In this document: positions 36,001-48,568 of the stretch, piece after piece
How positions within the stretch are numbered: the stretch's first letter is position 1
How the letters are laid out: each line of letters starts with the position of its first letter
NCBI GenBank assembly: GCA_025602905.1
Contig: JAHLKI010000001.1
Location: forward strand, 2,852,001-2,916,000
Length of the DNA: 64,000 nt
Source: Phlyctochytrium arcticum
Taxonomy: Eukaryota > Chytridiomycota > Chytridiomycetes > Chytridiales > Chytridiaceae
Direction: 5' to 3'
The notes under the pieces: generated by a model
Told to the model about the DNA's origin: nothing
What the model saw: only the letters and a program-made list of their open reading frames with translations
Databases searched by the model: none
Position numbers and translations under genes: made by a program

Positions 36001-39000
36001 CCATCACGGGTACGAACGATCCACTCAGCTGCGTAGATAGCGTTGTACTCTCGCGGTACGGTCCGCATTTGTATTGTAGCTGTGGCGCCAGGTTCAATAA
36101 TGTCGTGTACCGGATCTATGAAAAAGACATCAAAGTCTTCGGGTGCCATCTGGATCCCGTCATGCGTAACATCAAGCAGGGTAATTTCAAACTCGATATG
36201 TCGCTTTCCGGTATTCGTAAAAACGATAGGACGGGTGTGTGGTTTGTTGATGGCAACAATTCCAAAGTCAGTAAATATATCATTCTCCGGAATAAGCAAA
36301 TACGGAACTCCAACGATTCCGTAACACATTAGTGATTTGGTTCCCGCGTCAGTGTAAAAGTTGATCGTATGATGAAGCGGATCAAAGTCTTGAGGGGCGA
36401 ATGTAACCTCTAAGTAGATCACCTCGCCGGGAAGCAGAGAACCTCCATCAGGATCTATCATCAGGGTAGGACTCTCTGCCTCGACTTCCCAGTTACAGGT
36501 GGCGTTTCCGTCATTTGTGACCGAGAATTGGATGGTTTTGTTGACATTGATGTATGTCGTGTGGAAGTCCAGCTCCATATTCTGTAAGCGGAACACAGGC
36601 ATCCCCACTTGCACAAGTAGTGGCACTACAACTTCTTCCCAGGCACCTCGCGGAACGCGTAACCACCTAATAATGACACTTGCAGAGGCTTCCAGGATTT
36701 GCTCGCATGTACATTCGATCTCTAGCGAATCAACACCCCCACTTTCAATGACACCAGCATGATCAAATGGGTCCTCGTTCACCAGAGTAAACTCTTGCCC
36801 AGATTGCACTATTTCCAAGACATAACGGCACTCGAGCAAACCCCGGTTGTGCAATCTCAAAACCTTTGATCCAATAGAACCGACTTTCAGACTGCCAAAG
36901 TCCAAACATTCCTCGGTTGAGAGGTCCGCACTGGCTCCGGTGCCAGCCAATTTGACAACAGCAGTTCCATAATTGTGCACAAACTTGGCTTCCCCATGAT
37001 ACTGCACTTGCTCCTTTGGTGGATGAAACTCCATCGGTATGGTAATCTTATCACCAGCTTGCAGTGTCCACGTTCGGCCATTGACAGTAAATTCATTGCT
37101 GATAGATTGCAATGTCAGATTTTGAGCTTGCAACGACATATTGAGAACTTCCAATTGCAATACAGCTTCTCCTTCCTTTTTCCCCTCGCGCATAACGCCA
37201 TATGTATCTGCCAACTCTCGAACAGCCATTCTCCGCGCTTCAGGTAGTATGTATGCCTCTGCGGGCGCTAGACCAAAGTCGTGATAAGGCGGGTACAGCT
37301 CTAAAGGCCGGTAAACATTGCCCACTACATGAACTGACATTTTCTTGACCAGCGCCGCCATGGATCCAGTCTCTTCATCGGTGGTGAGGGGCATATAGTG
37401 GAAGACGAGGTTAGTGTCTTTTTTGGCCTGATAGCGGCTGGTGTATCCCAATCGGAAATGATAAGAGTAGAATGGTCGAAGCTGGGGAATTTGAGGTGCC
37501 AAAGACTGTTCCCCGACGTTTCCAACTCCACTGCGGAATATTCGGACTGGTTCCCCTTCATCCTCTGAACGACCCTCCTGTCGGCGATCTTTGTTTTTGG
37601 GTTTTCTGACGCCTGCATTTCCGGCAAGTAATTGCTTCAGCACTGTAAACACTTCCAGTTTTCGCTTCAAAATGCTCCAATAATCGCGGCGGACGACAAC
37701 AGTATGCAAACTGCGGCCGGGTCCGCGATTCGCTTCATAAGGCACCGTTGAAGTGACCGTTAAATAGTCAAGCTTAACCAGATCCAGATTATCTGCAGAA
37801 ACTGCTTTCAGAGTTAGGGGCAAGGTCCCCTTGTTTGTCAAGTACAGCGAGAGCCAGCCAACGGTTCCCTCGCGTTGAAAGCCAAAGTCGACATCTTTGT
37901 TCTCGTACTTTTCACAGATTAATTCAGCCGTTCCTCCTGTGCCGCTGAGCATGACAATGTACAGCTTGTGGTTTGAGAACAATAGCATTTTGACCTGACT
38001 CGTACGTGACTCTGTTGGGTAATAGGTCAACAAAATCTCCTGCTGTCCTTTGGGGGCTATAGTAAATGATTTTGGGGTCACATCGAAGGGCGGCCGGGAT
38101 AGAATTGTGACCTGTGCTTCAGTGGAGCCATTGTTGTTCAACACGAACGTTTTTCTTTTTCGCTGGTAAGCGACGGTGCTGCCGAACTCGACTGTGTCTG
38201 GAAGATTGCTCATAGATGTGGAAACAGTTTGTCCTCGTAAAATAATGGTCACCAGCCTGGTCGGTTTAGCTAGTCGATCAAGGGTTTCCTTGATGTACAC
38301 TTCCGCCATCGTTTCAAAAGATCCACTCGTGTCGCAATGAAATCGGAAAGGAACCGCGAATGTCTCATACGTTTGCAGTTCACCCATAATCATACCCGCA
38401 TCAAAGGCAGAAAATTTCTGCTTACTACTGACAAACTTGATGTTCCAAGAATATGTGGAATCATATGTATTGCACATCACAACATGCTTGACATTGATGT
38501 CGAGGGCGTTGGTCGATACCTCCACTTTTCCGAAATCGATTACTATAGTCTGCTCTTTGTTCGGGGCCGGGAATATCAAAAAATCGGTCATTGGTCTTCC
38601 CAGCAGCTGAATCGCATGGAAAGTGTGATCATGGTCAAGCAGCGCAGCTGCAAATCCAAATGTTGAAATCATGTCACTAGCATCCACGGGTGGCAAAAAC
38701 ATCACATCCACATTTTCCGCATCAGTACTTTGCATGATTTTTGCACGAGGGTCAATGCTAAAACTCGTTGAGGTCATGAAAACAACGTTCCGATTTTGCG
38801 AACTCCTATTTTGCACAAGAACAGGTTGGAGCTGAGATCGACGCATGCTTGAGTCAGACATTTGTCCAATTGGGACTTTGGTAGAGCCAGCTCGGAAAGA
38901 AACTGGATCGCGACCAAATGTCACCTCGCAATCAATATTTTGGTTAGGCTGATAAGGTTTAGGTGGTCTCGTAACGTCGAATCTTTGAGCTTTTTCCTTT

Positions 39001-42000
39001 GGTGTGGGATACTCATCTTGTAGACGTTTTGGGTGTGACATCCACATTCGTAGAAAGTCAATGCTGTTGCGATCGGGTAATTCACCTGGACGATGCAAAT
39101 ATGGTTCAATGCAGACACCGACAAGATTGAGCGACTTGTTCATGAATCCCGCATGCATAACCAAGTTAATTGGCTTGACAATACGAAGTTGGATATTCTG
39201 CATTAAGGGCCCCCTTTCTCGCGCGAAAAAAGTGAAGCTGACCGGTGTTGTAGAGAATGCTGCTATGCGGGTTGGCTCTATTTCTTCTATCGACAAGGAT
39301 GTTGAAAAAGAGCTTTGATTCACTACTTCAGCGGCTTTTCCAGTCAACCCGAGATTTTCAACCATAATTGACAGCGGATATTGTGATTCGTTAATTAAAG
39401 TCATCGATAACTGCTCTTGTCGGTTCACGCGGCACGGCTTGAAGAACACATACTCCCAGCTCGGGAAGAACAGCGGTTGTCCAACGTATGCCCGAATGTT
39501 CAATGGAATATTTTGGAACTCGGGACAAATAACTTCGATAGCTGTTCGCATGTTGCCTTTGATTGAATTGAGCCCATCTGTGACCGAAAAGAACACTTCT
39601 ACTGTATTGGCCATGCGCGGTGCGATGCGTACCAAGTATGGGCATCGCAAAGCCGGATGATGTGGGAACAATCCTACAGTAACGGGAGTGTCCGCCAAAT
39701 TCATTAACGTGAGGCACCGCATACGCTCATGCGGTTCCGCGGGACAAATCCCAAAATCCATCGTGTGGGCTTCTTTCCGTGATTCTTGGTCCGATGTGGC
39801 TGACATCATGTTCTTCAGAATAGCGGTATCTTCCGCGGTAAGTCCTACGTGCATCTTTTCCTTGGAATCCGCTCGGCGAAACTTTCGCATAAACTCGCAT
39901 CGCTCGCGGGTTAGTTCCGCTGCGCCAGCTTTGGAATTCTCCTCATCTTCTGGGTACACAGCGATCGGGATACCTGCGATTCCAGAGATCTTAACTTGCA
40001 TCAAGTCACCTCCTGGGCCGTTGATTTCCACCACATCTGAAAATTGACCTAATTTGCTCGGCTCGAAGTAGACGGGTAGGGTTTTTATCTCATGAGGTTG
40101 CAGGCGCAGTTGTCGCACAGGAAGAATGAATGCAGGATTCCGCGGTTTGCGTGGCAGCCCGGTTTCTGCACCATCACTTCCGGCCCCTAATTTCTCAAAA
40201 GCTGCCGTCGCTTGTTCGGTGTCAGCACCTGCCCCTGTTAACAAGTTCAACGCGGTTCTTGAATTTGTTGCCGAGTTAGCTTCAGAAATAGCCTCTTGAA
40301 GTTCGCTTTGCAATTGTACTGTAAGGGTCGCTGTTCCACTTGAGATGTTTTCGACCTTCACATGGACCTCCTTACGCTTATCGGGGAGAGTCCAGCCGGC
40401 ATCCAAAGATGTTGGACTGACCCGAATAAAGCTCTGACGAACCGCAACCATGGAACATGTGCCCATTTTTTTACCCGCATCATCGATGAGATTGAGGGAG
40501 CCCTCAACACGCTCCGTCTTCATGGCTGTAGGATAGTAGGTGACACCAAGCTCCATTACCCCTTCACCTTGCAGTTTCAGATGAAACACTTTCACCGCAA
40601 AGACGTCAATTGGTTCGACACTAACAAAAAAATCCCGCTCGTTGTAATCTCCTCGGCCGGCGCGATACCGTAAAACGGCGGCCTTAGTCACTGGAGCATG
40701 TACACTTTGAAACTCAAGGATATTAGGCTCAATGCTAACTCGAATTGTTGATGGGCGTAAGTATGCCAAATCTTCACTATCGCGGAGGAAACTGACGATA
40801 TCGTCCGGATCCTGAAGGTTGATCTCCTCGTCAATCTCGTCCATCTCAGATTTACCCCGCATTCGTTCGAATTCTGCCACACGACGTATAACTCCCACTG
40901 CGCGTTGCCTTCCTTTCAGAAAATTTTGCTTCAATTGTGGCTGGGCCTCCTCCAATGATTCTACCAATTGCGCGGTAATGAGGGCTTGGTCAAGCTCCGC
41001 TAAGCGTTTCGGTCGTAAATTCGCACGGCTGTTCCTCCTAGTAAGGTTTGTCATGGAACCTGACATACTCATTGAGCCGTGTACGTCTTCATCCATATCC
41101 TCATCTTCGTCTTCGAAAACAGGCCAATTAGCTCGAGCAGTCATTGGGGTGGGCACCACCATGACGCCTCGATGATGCATCAGAGAAGGGATGTCATAAT
41201 AACCAATGCCATCAGTGGTAAATCCTGCTGGTGGCGGGACGGAGCATCCTTTTGGAATATAGAAAGGGTGTCCGGTGTTATCATAACCAGCTATGTGATT
41301 ACGTCCCGGGTCATTGGGGGTTTTTCCATCTGCAGTGTAGAAGCGAGTTCCAAGGGTTGTTAAACCGAATGGTGCAGGCTTGATTGTGGACGTGCGGCCA
41401 AAATATGGAACGGCACTCACAGTGTAACCAGCTGGGAACGGTGGCATGTTCACCGGAGGTGCAAAGTAAGGCTCTCCCTGAGCCGTGAAACCCGCGGAAA
41501 GCGGTGAAACTACAAGGGCTTGCTGCGGAATAGCCACTGCTGCCGCACCAGCTGTCGCTGCTGTAGAACTTTGAGATACTCTACGTCCCAAGCTACTTCG
41601 GGGGTCTTCCTTAAAGTTGATCAAAGAAGCCAACGAGCTGGCGCCTGAACCTGTCCCTAGCGGCTTCGGTTTGCCGAAAGCAATGTCATCTTGATAATCA
41701 TCATCCTCAACTTCTAGATTAATGGAAATCCACTCAGAAGGATTTACTCTTGTTCTTATAAAGATGTTGAAAGTGGCGCCAACAGAGAGTATTTCATCTT
41801 CATCGGCCTCCCTCTGAACGCTTACCGCGGCCATCTCCTTATTGATGCTTGTTACTCGCGTCATAACTCGCTGCAGGTTTGTGGTTCCAGGCTGGATAAT
41901 ATCAAACAGAACGGGGGCGTTTATTGGAAAATCTGTGGGGGCGCCCATACCCCGTAAGTTAGGTATTCGGCTGGGCCACAAAACTGGATGTCGGTCGACA

Positions 42001-45000
42001 GTGTAGCCCTCAGGAACATCGAATCCTTGTCGAGAGTCCAATAGTGTCATCATCTTTTGCTTCGATGGAGCGAGAGACCCTACCCCTGGGGGCCCACGTC
42101 CTGGCCCCATCTGCTTGCCATAAATCGCGGATATTGGTAGCGAAGCCCTATCAACGCGATCTGGATCGTAACCTGGGAATGGACAAGCATTGAGGAATCC
42201 AAGTGGTACTTTTCTGGAATCGAATGGATTGATGTCTGTTTTTTGCGGAACTCGCGCCGTACCCGGTGGGATAGGCCCCCGATCTTTAATTCCTCTTCGC
42301 TTGGGCTGAAGCGAAGTTGTGCTCCCTTGTCGAGACATACGCCGATCTCCTAGCGCTTCTGGTTGTGATGGAAGACCTACCATTCCGCCCAAAGCCCCAG
42401 GAAACAAGCTCCCCCGGCGGTTCGCAGGAGGTCGTGTCGAGGAACTCTCTGGCCGATTCATAGAGTTGCCGCGACGGCTAGCTCCTACCATCATCGAGTT
42501 TCGTCGGGCCACAGTGTTGACCGGTGCGGTGTCATTTGCTTGTAGTGCTGCGCGTCTTACTGCGCGTGGATCTAGCTCTCGACGCAAAGGCTGAGATAGC
42601 ATGTCTGCCGCGGCACGAAGAGTACCTTTCGTATCTCGCGCCGATAAGTCGTTTGTGGTGGGATCGGGTTTGACCTCTACTAGCGGACCAGGTGCATACG
42701 AATAGCCATATGGGATTCCGGGAATCTCACCCGTGCGCTCGAGGTACTCGTAGCGGCATGCTGGGGGTTTCTGCTTTTCAGCCCATAGTGGGTCCTAAAC
42801 GAAGAGTAAGTTATGATTCCAAAGCTCATGTCAGAGAAATCGTACCATGAACACAGGGGGAATGGTAGTGCCACCGGGTGGTACGCCAGGAATGCTGGGC
42901 AAGGGTCGAGTCAATGTAACACTTGACTTGGGATGAATGGGCAAATTGACAGCAACACCTTTGGTGTACATCATTGACGAATTTACTTCCACAAAGAAAC
43001 CTGGATGATCAGGCACAGGTATGAGTTTGGCGAAAGTTCCCGGAACTTGCAGAAGTTGGCGCAAGAGTTTGGACCGCATCGCCATTCGAGACTCCTCCGT
43101 TCTCGTGCGCTACAATTTTGTTAATACTTGCACCCTCGCGCCAAACCGCGGCATCTACCTTACGCAGCGCCCGATATTCTGCATCATACATTGCTCGATT
43201 GAAATTCGGGACATTAAGATCCTTTGTTTCTTGAAGTCCCGAGATTAGTGTATCAATCGCCAATAGCGCAGCATCGTCGTTCGTGATTGGAAGCCAATTA
43301 CTGAAAAGTCCCCACAACAAAGTAAGTACCGCTTTCATTGAGACGTACGCACATTGACAAACCTGATGAAATGCACGGCCATCATTTGTAAAGCCTGATT
43401 CGTTGAGCGCATCAAGGGATGCACATATTTTTTAAATATTGCCCCAATGTATTTAGAATTAGAGTCTGTCCTTTTCATCTAAGTAGTCAGAAATCACATT
43501 TGGATGAGCACAGGGCACCAAATCTGAAGACACGGCGTACCCACCTCATTGTTAAGAACACCCAACAGAGCCCGAACCACATGGAGTGCTGGTCCTTGAT
43601 CCTCGACGTGTTCTGCGGTTGATTGATTTTGCAACTTGCCAGCCGCCAGCGAATTTGATATCTTTACATTGGTGTCCCCCTTGTCGAATTCCTCATGCAA
43701 AATATACATGACCAAGTCTTCCACTAATCGTGACTGCTTATGCATAAATCTGGTGAATTTGCCGATCGCGTGTAGGAGATAGATTTTGGACGATCGGTCA
43801 GTCTGTGTGAAGCGGTTTGGTTCGTTCGTCTAAAAGAAGAGGGGAAAGAAAGCAGGCCGCATTACTTAAAGAGGTCTGAGATGCAAACAAAAAATCTCAA
43901 GAGGGCGATTATGCACCGAAGTTTACCGGCTTGCTTTTCTCCAGGTACTGAATGTCCAAAAGATGCTTGGCAAGTTCTTTGAAGGCCTAAAGTTATCGTG
44001 ATTGTTAATAACACGAAGAACACAAAGGAATAGATGGAGCCACTGATGTGCAAACTTACCACCATCAGCAAGTGATCGTGTTCTCGCACTGCTCCGAGAT
44101 AAAAGCCCAATTGCCCTAACAGGTATACCGCCTTCAATCGATTTTCACTTCGCTCATCTGAGACCATCAAGTTTATCAGCACGCGTATTAGACTTTCCCG
44201 CGTAATGGAATCGAGCAAGGTATCATTGATGGTTGGAACTGCTCTCTTAAGCGCAACCATCGCCATATAGCGGGAGAAAGATTCCGCCTGGTTCAGGCCA
44301 AGTAACAGGAGCTTCCAGCCACGATTGAAGTGGACTTGGACGGTATAAAAATCGGCTTCATCTGCAATCAAACACGTTGGTCATTTGGTGCTGCACGGAA
44401 CGCAATCAAAACAATTGGAGTACCTAAAGGTTGAACATGCAGTCCTTTTGCAATTTGCATCAGTGATTTGCTTATATTCATACTGGGTACGCTGTCTAGA
44501 ACTAATCCATCCAGGCCCAGGCCTCTGCGACCATGCGTAGCTGGATATGGCTCATCACTATTCTCCTGGTCATTCACTAGAGATGTCTGCTGATCTTCGC
44601 GCTCCTCGTTGATGGCATCGTGGATTCCCACTATACGATCGTCCATGTCACCAGCTACCGTACCGGTACCCTGGGCGCCACTTGAGACATTCATATGTAG
44701 CTTTGCTCCTCCCATTGATGATCTTCTCCCATGGAACCCTTGCAGTCCGCCCATGCCAACGTCAACCGCTCGTGTGCGCTGCCGCTCGAGTGCGTGTTGT
44801 TCCGCCTTGATCCGGGCCCAACCCGCCATAACAAACTCAGTTGTGGAGTCATATGTTGCCTGCCCACTGCTTTTCGGTGAGTACCGATGTACTAGAGTCC
44901 AGAGGCGGTCGACAAGTGTAAGAAAATCAGATGTGACACCCGTTCGAGTGTTCAGTAGAGAGTGAAAGAATCCGCGTTGCTGTCGAAAGAGAAGATTGGC

Positions 45001-45223
45001 ATCAGATTGAAATGAGATGAGAGGGATACTTGAGTCTTACCACATGCGCCCTCAATAGATCCCACAGCTTTTGCCCCTTCGTCTTTCGCTTCGCTGCTTC
45101 TTTCTCACCCCGATTAGCGCGTACGAGTTGCGCGACGGTGTCGAGGAAAGATAAGCCGCTGCGGACCGTACTTGATCGCATTGGCGCCTGCTCTGCAGCA
45201 GGGCCTTCTGATGAAGGGTTCAT
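30057..45223 (-). CDS. Giant HYDIN-like multi-ASH-domain flagellar protein
   Basis: Thirteen exons: 45223-45041, 44979-44424, 44361-44060, 43986-43927, 43829-43545, 43478-43363, 43300-43159, 43109-42846, 42794-32461, 32399-31841, 31776-31606, 31550-30348, 30290-30057; total 4,802 aa. Residues 1-540 form an alpha-helical HEAT/ARM-like region (LKAVYLLGQLGFYLG, LLHAIGKFTRFMHK). Residues 1065-1180 carry short G-[FY]-T-type repeats. From about 1200 to the end are many beta-sandwich ASH/MSP-like modules (LDFGSLKVGSIGSKVLRLHN, LLDFGLISRQKSAVRTFHI, FDFKDCGVGVQRKSTVILRN), broken by a disordered linker near 2920-3190. Such proteins (HYDIN, CFAP47, CFAP65, CFAP74) build the central pair apparatus of motile flagella. 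Size and domain array suggest HYDIN, but the helical N-terminus is not typical and CFAP47-like relatives are possible. Exon 9 alone is 10,334 nt. Confidence 0.85.
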
Positions 45224-45623
45224 TTTGGACGGAAAAGAGGACCGTCGCCACGAGAACTTTGGATGGTATCCTCGGGTTCAAGTGATCCAGGACAAATGTC
45301 GAGTAATAAAGCCGGGATGATTCCGCCCCTGTCAAGGTCACGTCCGCCAGCAGACGCTTCCTTACACAGAGATGGGTTTCTTCTTGATTTTTGATTGGTG
45401 CTTCTGTCCTCAAAGACACCAATGCGCTTTCGCCGTTTCGCGACCTGCCAGATCGCGGTCGTGAAAGTCGTGACAGTGCAATTCCTTGCTTACGCCGACA
45501 TTTATCCATTTTTGGAATCATTACAGATTCTCCGCATTCACCCGTGCGGGAAGTTCTTCCCCAGGACCCCAGCACACATCCGCACATCTTCCGTTGTCCA
45601 ACGCGGCATCTAGTTCTTCAGTC
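45224..45623. other. Divergent promoter region
   Basis: 400 bp between the start of the giant ASH gene (-) and HADH (+). Small open frames on both strands are without family resemblance. No TATA box is evident. Confidence 0.6.
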
Positions 45624-46930
45624 ATGACAGTGATGCTTCGAGCTACTCTCACCGCACCGCGACGGGCATTCGTCGCTGTTGGCGCAAGATTTACCGTCGG
45701 GCGGAAGGTGCGTTTGACGCTCGACCCCGTACATCCCGTTATAGGAAGAGCGCTTATTTCTGTCAAACGCATAGATGTATTCCACACCGAGTGGTTCAGA
45801 GGCGACAACCGTCGCTCCAGTGTCCGCCGCGGATGTTAAAAAGTTCGGAGTTATTGGTGCTGGCCAAATGGGTGTTGGAATCGCGTTGGTTGCAGCCAAC
45901 GTTGCAAAGTTGGATGTCGTCCTTTTGGACGCAAACAAGGCTCAGTTGGAGCGAGGTGTCAAGTTTATGGGTACGACAAACCCGAGTCTTGCAAAAATCA
46001 TCTTTTCTCATCCACCGCGGTCTTTGTTTATATTAGATGTTCTGCTCAAAAAGGATGTGCTCAAAGGGAAGATATCGCAGGATGAAGCGGATGCTGCCCG
46101 CTCCCGTATTGCTTTGACTACATCCCTGTCTGATTTCTCCAGCATTGACTACGCTGTGGAAGCAGTCACCGAAAATCTGTCTCTGAAGCGTGAACTCTTT
46201 GGTGGCCTCAATAAGGTTGCCCCGGCCCATGCAATCTTGGCTTCAAACACAAGCTCCATCTCCATTACAAAAATTGCGGCTGCGAGCAAGCGAGCCGACA
46301 AGGTAGGCATTTTGATTGGAGTCTACCACGAACTTGCTCACCCCTCTATAGGTCATTGGCATGCACTTCATGAACCCCGTCCCCGTCATGAAGTTGGTTG
46401 AGATTATTCCCGGTCTCGCTACATCCGCGGAAACTCTGCAAACCACTCTGGATCTTGCTAAGCGCATGGGAAAGATCACCACCGAATCGGCTGACATGCC
46501 AGGTTTCATTGCCAATCGCATTTTGATGCCCTACATCAATGAGGCCGTCTTTGTACTTCAAGATGTAAGCCATGAGTTCACCAAACCATTCCCTCTCTGC
46601 ACAGTTGTCTAATGAACCGTCTTATTAGGGGATCGCCACTAAGGAACACATTGATGCCACTATGAAGTTGGGTACAAACACCCCAATGGGACCGCTTGTC
46701 CTTGCGGATTTCATTGGTCTTGACACATGCTTGGCAATCATGCGGGTGCTGCACACGCAACTTGGCGACGATAAGTACCGTCCGGCACCCTTGCTGGTCA
46801 AGTACGTGGATGCGGGATGGTTGGGTAAGTCAATCGGAGCTCGTGGGAAAAAAATCATATTGTTTGAAACTGATGGAAAACCATTGTACCAGGAAAGAAA
46901 AGCGGCCGTGGCTTTTACTCATACGAATAG
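45624..46930 (+). CDS. HADH: Mitochondrial-type 3-hydroxyacyl-CoA dehydrogenase
   Basis: Six exons (45624-45707, 45775-45970, 46037-46302, 46352-46564, 46629-46824, 46893-46930) give 330 aa. It oxidises L-3-hydroxyacyl-CoA to 3-ketoacyl-CoA with NAD+, the third step of beta-oxidation. The N-terminus is Arg/Ala-rich without acids ([20 protein letters not shown]), like a mitochondrial presequence; no peroxisomal C-terminal tripeptide is present. Rossmann motif [25 protein letters not shown], catalytic [11 protein letters not shown] and the C-terminal domain [14 protein letters not shown] to [12 protein letters not shown] all fit. The intron at 45971-46036 could be read through in frame but would add 22 residues inside a conserved helix; splicing gives [15 protein letters not shown] as expected. 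The final 38-nt exon restores the family's RGF-Y end. Confidence 0.95.
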
Positions 46931-47129
46931 ACTTTTTTTGCGTACACTACATTATCATCTACATTTTACACTTCCAAAAAATTGGACTGTGGGTCTCAGC
47001 GAAGTCACGTGCCAACTGGGGATTACAAACATTCGTGAAAAGTGTTCTCTCAACTTCGCTGCTGAACTTCTTTACAAATTGTCTCACTTCCCAAGTTCCC
47101 ACAAATCAAACGCAAACAAGTTTAGCAAT

Positions 47130-47858
47130 ATGGGCGTCCCGGTTCCACCTGCATCTGCTGTCAAGATCAATCTTAGCCATCAAGAGGTTGCGCGCATTAT
47201 TGAAGAGCTTGAAAAGTCTTACTTGCTCACAAATACGGAATGGATTGCAGCCGAACCCATTTCAGAATATCTGTCGCGGGAGCTGGGTTACGAAGATATG
47301 GAGGAGTTTAAGGACGCTCTAGGTGGCACTTTCGAAGACTTCCTGAAGGCCCTTCCCAATGTTCGTACCAAGGTGGACGAGAAGGACGCGCTGGTGTTCA
47401 AGGTTATTCCCGAACTAGCGCCAGAGGATTGGAAACCACGGAAGATGACGCTCAAGATTACGGATATAAAACAGGTGTTTAGAATTTTCCTGTAGCTGTT
47501 ATTGATGTTCCACCCTTGTACTGACTGGTCCTGACAGCTCTGGAATGTATTGTTGAAGAGCGCTTACGCTACTATTGAAATTCCCGAGTTGGAGTTTGCC
47601 ATTCAGCGAAATGGACAAAAGCGAATCGATTCTATTTACAATCACATTGGTAACGCTATCTTTGAACTCGGTGCCCACGTCAAATCTGTGCAAATGCCCG
47701 AGGAAAGCTCGGATAAGATCATTGATTGCATCACAACTTTGAATGCCTTACTCGACGTACCTGCTCCATGGACGTGCGTCGTTCAAGATCCTTCTGGAAT
47801 CAGTGAATTCTCTGACATGTCAGGGGTGGAAATTGGGGAAATTACACAGGAAGAGTGA
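47130..47858 (+). CDS. ZPR1 A/B-domain protein lacking the zinc finger
   Basis: Exons 47130-47474 and 47538-47858 (intron 63 nt, phase 0) give 221 aa. Residues about 105-210 match the beta-rich domain that follows each zinc finger in ZPR1: [31 protein letters not shown] and [11 protein letters not shown] align with ZPR1 motifs around KS-x-A-x-(L/I)-x-IPELE and FT-x-x-x-DDP-x-GNS. The Cys4 finger that should precede it is absent; instead there is a helical N-terminal 100 residues ([32 protein letters not shown]). ZPR1 binds and helps fold eEF1A; whether this shortened relative does so is unknown. It lies 199 bp downstream of HADH on the same strand. Confidence 0.72.
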
Positions 47859-48568
47859 TTTTCTTGGTTCCCTAGTCCCAACAACTAGGTGTCTATTCTA
47901 GTCTAGCATTTATTTCCGGTAGTCCCGCATTTAGAATTAGCATATTGATAGTAGCCTCATCGTCTACTCCGCTGAAATGCTTTCGTAAATTATTAACACA
48001 TACGTACATGAAATCCTCCCTTTCTCACACATCAAATTACCGCAAAAGCTTGATCGAGGAGCGCTAGCTGAACCCTGCTGGTATGCACATATGTGGGGAG
48101 ACCTAAGATACACTCTCCGAATGAAGTGTCTACGGTACCAGGCCAAGTCCAACCATGAGTCCAAACTGACATGTCAGTTGGTGCTGCGGCTGCTGCGCGG
48201 AACGCCACGTGGACGGGGGCGGCAGAATCCAACATTCACAATTGCAAATCCGAGCAGCGCGATTGCTTCACTGTCAGAAGCCAATCTCACACCGCTTGTC
48301 TTTGGAAGTAGTGATACTAAACTTTTGGAGACCCTTGGAGCTCTCCAAACCCTTCGCCATTTGCTAAGGTAGATATTCGCGTGATGTGCCGTCCTTTAGT
48401 CTGGTGCAAAGCCTGTCAGAGACGACAGCAGCCTGCATCCGGTTCAGTGGACCATTCCTTTCCCTCAGAGTATACTAAACAGTGTCTTTCTGAACAGGGA
48501 CACATCCTTATATATCTCCCGCAACCCCCATATACATTCCCCGCAGTTCACAACAGCCGCTACTCAAG
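47859..48568. other. Intergenic region upstream of ARL1
   Basis: 710 bp. It contains one ATG-initiated 93-codon frame (48091-48372) with no recognised similarity, and a TATATA run at 48509-48514, about 55 bp upstream of the ARL1 start, which could serve as its promoter element. Confidence 0.5.

Noticed and set aside
41000..42600. Simple-sequence origin for the N-terminal part of the giant exon
   Set aside because: Composition is mixed and the G-[FY]-T units are degenerate at the DNA level, so they are protein-level repeats and not a DNA satellite.
45971..46036. Reading HADH exon 2 straight into exon 3 without an intron
   Set aside because: The 66 bp are open in frame, but they carry good splice signals and would insert 22 residues into a conserved helix.
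48091..48372. 93-codon ATG frame upstream of ARL1
   Set aside because: No similarity to a known family, no supporting context, length within chance expectation.
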